Below, one piece after another: positions 13,651-15,082 of a stretch of DNA of 15,082 nt. Under the pieces are notes generated by a model. It searched no databases. It saw only the letters and a list, made by a program, of their open reading frames with translations, and was not told where the DNA came from. Source of the stretch: an uncultured Bacillus sp. (GTDB taxonomy: Bacteria; Bacillota; Bacilli; Bacillales; Cytobacillaceae); assembly GCA_937894355.1 (NCBI GenBank), contig CALCRD010000483.1, forward strand, positions 1-15,082, in the 5' to 3' direction. How positions within the stretch are numbered: position 1 is the stretch's first letter; each line of letters starts with the position of its first letter. The translations under genes were made by a program, and so were the position numbers.

Positions 13651-14622
13651 CTATTGGATTGTTGTTACTTGTATTTTTGTTTTAAAAATCTTTCTTTCAC
13701 CTGGTTTCAAGCTTTGAAGACCAGTTAGAGATGCCGGGAGATCTATATTTGGGGCATTCGTCACCCAAGTATACGGTTTTGGGCAGACAAAACCCTGTTC
13801 TCCGTCCATATTATACACAACCCAATGTTTGAAGTTTTCATCTGTTTTATAACTAATATCTACCCCTGAATCCTGATTGGAAAGCTTTGCTTCATAAAAA
13901 CCATCCTGACCCGGAGATGAAAGGAATACCTCATCTAAGGCTAATCCTTTCAAACTCATCCCTTGTTTCAATTTATTCGAGTACGGAATCTCTTCTAACT
14001 CCCCTGTAGGCAAACAGCGATCATCCAAAACCCAGCGCTTCTCAGCCAAAAGGGCAAAACTAGATGAGTCCTCTGGAAAAAGAAAACTTGTATGAAAACC
14101 GATTCCTAATGGCAGTGTTTCTGAACTCCGGTTAATAACCTCCATATTTTTTTCTAATACATTCCCTTCAAGAATATAATTCATCCGCAAAATATAATGG
14201 TGCGGAAACTGCAACATGATATCACCATGTTTGCTAGAATTAAATTCCGTTACAATTTCTGCTCGAGTTCCATCGGTCCGGGATTTAATCACATCCCACT
14301 TTTTTGTATGGACAAATCCGTGAATGTGGTTTTGCTTTTCTTCTTCATTAATTTTGAAATTGTAGTTCCTCCCTTCAAAAGTAAAACAACCTTGATCAAT
14401 TCTATTTGGTGGGAACAAGATTGGTGTTCCATACAGTACGGGCTTCTCCCAATACTCATTTGATGATGACGGTACTCGTAGAAGCTCCTTGTTTTTTCTT
14501 TTTTCTACTAAGGAAATTAAGTTTGAACCCCAGTCGGGAACCACGGTAAACTCTAATTGATCATTGCCAGCTTTTATTGCCGGTTCTGTGAAAAAGGAAA
14601 CTCGATCAACAAACGCACTCAT
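13651..14622 (-). CDS. Aldose 1-epimerase (GalM)-like protein, catalytic Glu replaced
   Basis: A 323-aa cytosolic protein with the aldose 1-epimerase/galactose mutarotase fold, which interconverts alpha and beta anomers of sugars. Family blocks are NRIDQGCFTFEGRNY (73-87), NHIHGFVH (98-105), GIGFHTSF (173-180, with the general-acid-type His H177) and the C-terminal FVCPKPYTWVTNAPN (278-292). In characterised mutarotases the last block holds the catalytic base Glu (CLETQ in human GALM). Here the codon is AAA, Lys282, so activity may be altered or lost. AAGGAGG (14635-14629) 6 nt upstream of the ATG is strong. It shares the strand with a PucR/CdaR-like regulator upstream, about 330 bases away. 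Confidence 0.88.
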   Translation of the reverse strand: MSAFVDRVSFFTEPAIKAGNDQLEFTVVPDWGSNLISLVEKRKNKELLRVPSSSNEYWEKPVLYGTPILFPPNRIDQGCFTFEGRNYNFKINEEEKQNHIHGFVHTKKWDVIKSRTDGTRAEIVTEFNSSKHGDIMLQFPHHYILRMNYILEGNVLEKNMEVINRSSETLPLGIGFHTSFLFPEDSSSFALLAEKRWVLDDRCLPTGELEEIPYSNKLKQGMSLKGLALDEVFLSSPGQDGFYEAKLSNQDSGVDISYKTDENFKHWVVYNMDGEQGFVCPKPYTWVTNAPNIDLPASLTGLQSLKPGERKIFKTKIQVTTIQ

Positions 14623-14949
14623 TTCCTGCCTCCTTTTTAGAATAACGTGAACTTCAATCTTTTTATTTTGTCTTACTACTAAATATTAATACAAAAAACT
14701 AAGTTTGATTTTTCATCTAAAGCTCTTTTCTCAAACATTGTTGCTTTATAAGATGAGAATGAAGAGATTTGATAGTAAAACAGCAAACATTTATGAGAAA
14801 AGAGCTTGCAAATTTACTTTCAAGCTACAAAATAGTTGCTATCACGTTAAAATCGGGTTTAAGATTTTAATAACAAATTTTACGAAAACAGCCTTATCTA
14901 AAAAGAAGAAGTGCATTTCATTAGGTGGAGTTTCACCGCTAATTAATCC
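14623..14949. other. 327-base intergenic region upstream of the epimerase-like gene
   Basis: No credible gene is present; a plus-strand open frame at 14705-14953 has no ribosome site and low-complexity Lys-rich content. The region holds the epimerase ribosome site (14629-14635), AT-rich sequence that may include its promoter, and the inverted repeat at 14720-14807. Near the regulator's 3' end (about 14920-14945) lies a short imperfect hairpin, ATTAG-GTG with CAC-CG-CTAAT, lacking an adjacent U tract. Confidence 0.55.
14720..14807. repeat. 88-bp inverted-repeat element
   Basis: The outer 14 bp are perfect: AAGCTCTTTTCTCA (14720-14733) and TGAGAAAAGAGCTT (14794-14807). Complementarity continues imperfectly inward (TGTTGCT against AGCAAACA), leaving a loop of about 30 nt. 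There is no U run beside it and no clear target duplication. The terminal-repeat layout would fit a miniature inverted-repeat element or a long mRNA stem-loop. Confidence 0.7.
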
Positions 14950-15082
14950 TTAAAGCTCCATGTCCGTTTCCCCATACACTATTAACAATTGGATGGCCAG
15001 ATAGATTTGATAATTCAACTGAGGGTCACGAATTTCAAATCCTAGCATCCTTTCGATCTTTTGCAGGCGATACCGTAGACCG
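14950..15082 (-). CDS. PucR/CdaR-type transcriptional regulator, C-terminal HTH end (partial)
   Basis: Only the last 43 codons and the TAA stop (14952-14950) are in the window; the gene continues past the right edge. The visible sequence begins GLRYRLQKIERMLGFEIRDP and continues LNYQIYLAIQLL. The pattern LRYRLQKIE..LG...RDP is the end of the C-terminal helix-turn-helix of PucR/CdaR regulators, which control purine, sugar-diacid and related catabolic genes. It is on the same strand as the epimerase-like gene downstream. It might regulate a neighbouring operon beyond the window. The sensory domain is not visible, so the ligand cannot be guessed. Confidence 0.8.
   Translation of the reverse strand, partial: GLRYRLQKIERMLGFEIRDPQLNYQIYLAIQLLIVYGETDMEL

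Noticed and set aside
14705..14953. An 82-codon plus-strand frame upstream of the epimerase-like gene
   Set aside because: It has no ribosome site, crosses the inverted repeat, is Lys-rich, and runs into the regulator's 3' end.
1..15082. Defence island, CRISPR, prophage or biosynthetic cluster
   Set aside because: No repeat-spacer array, integrase, toxin-antitoxin pair, nuclease-helicase module or assembly-line enzyme is present; gene content and spacing look like ordinary chromosome.

Overview
The window looks like ordinary chromosome from a low-GC Bacillaceae bacterium (Bacillus in the broad sense). The signs are strong AGGAGG-type ribosome binding sites, a preQ1-I riboswitch in front of queC-queD, a SipS-type signal peptidase, and several small Bacillus-type membrane proteins. 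No rRNA, tRNA, CRISPR array, phage or insertion sequence was seen. I found no convincing multi-gene novel system. The unusual items are individual regulatory elements, repeats and divergent enzymes.

Positions 1-990: the start of a queuosine precursor operon on the minus strand. A promoter, a preQ1-I aptamer and an overlapping terminator hairpin lead into queC and then queD, which runs off the left edge. Positions 986-2645: a small plus-strand membrane protein (CBO0543-like) converges on a minus-strand, membrane-anchored metallophosphoesterase. The latter's promoter is covered by a 30-bp palindrome. Positions 2850-4747: three plus-strand genes, an unrecognised two-part protein, a YdcF/SanA-type (DUF218) protein and a 75-aa protein, ending at back-to-back terminators. 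Positions 4901-8576: five minus-strand genes, a small membrane protein, signal peptidase I, a membrane protein with a helical repeat-like tail, a DUF454/YbaN protein and a KamA-family radical SAM enzyme. Positions 9146-10119: a HIT hydrolase (plus), a 58-aa protein (minus) and a XapX-type membrane protein (minus). Positions 10394-13455: a PAS-GGDEF diguanylate cyclase and a 556-aa membrane protein (plus). Positions 13651-15082: an aldose 1-epimerase-like protein and the C-terminal end of a PucR/CdaR-type regulator, both minus.

Three copies of one palindromic intergenic repeat, with core GGGGGAC(A/T)GTCCCCC, lie at 3662-3716, 7374-7412 and 9909-9951. A decayed fourth may lie at 8740-8771. They look like a REP-type family spread through the genome.

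Apart from the que operon, neighbours do not form an obvious pathway. Most genes appear to be single or loosely linked housekeeping and accessory functions: queuosine synthesis, protein export, c-di-GMP signalling, nucleotide hydrolysis and sugar metabolism.
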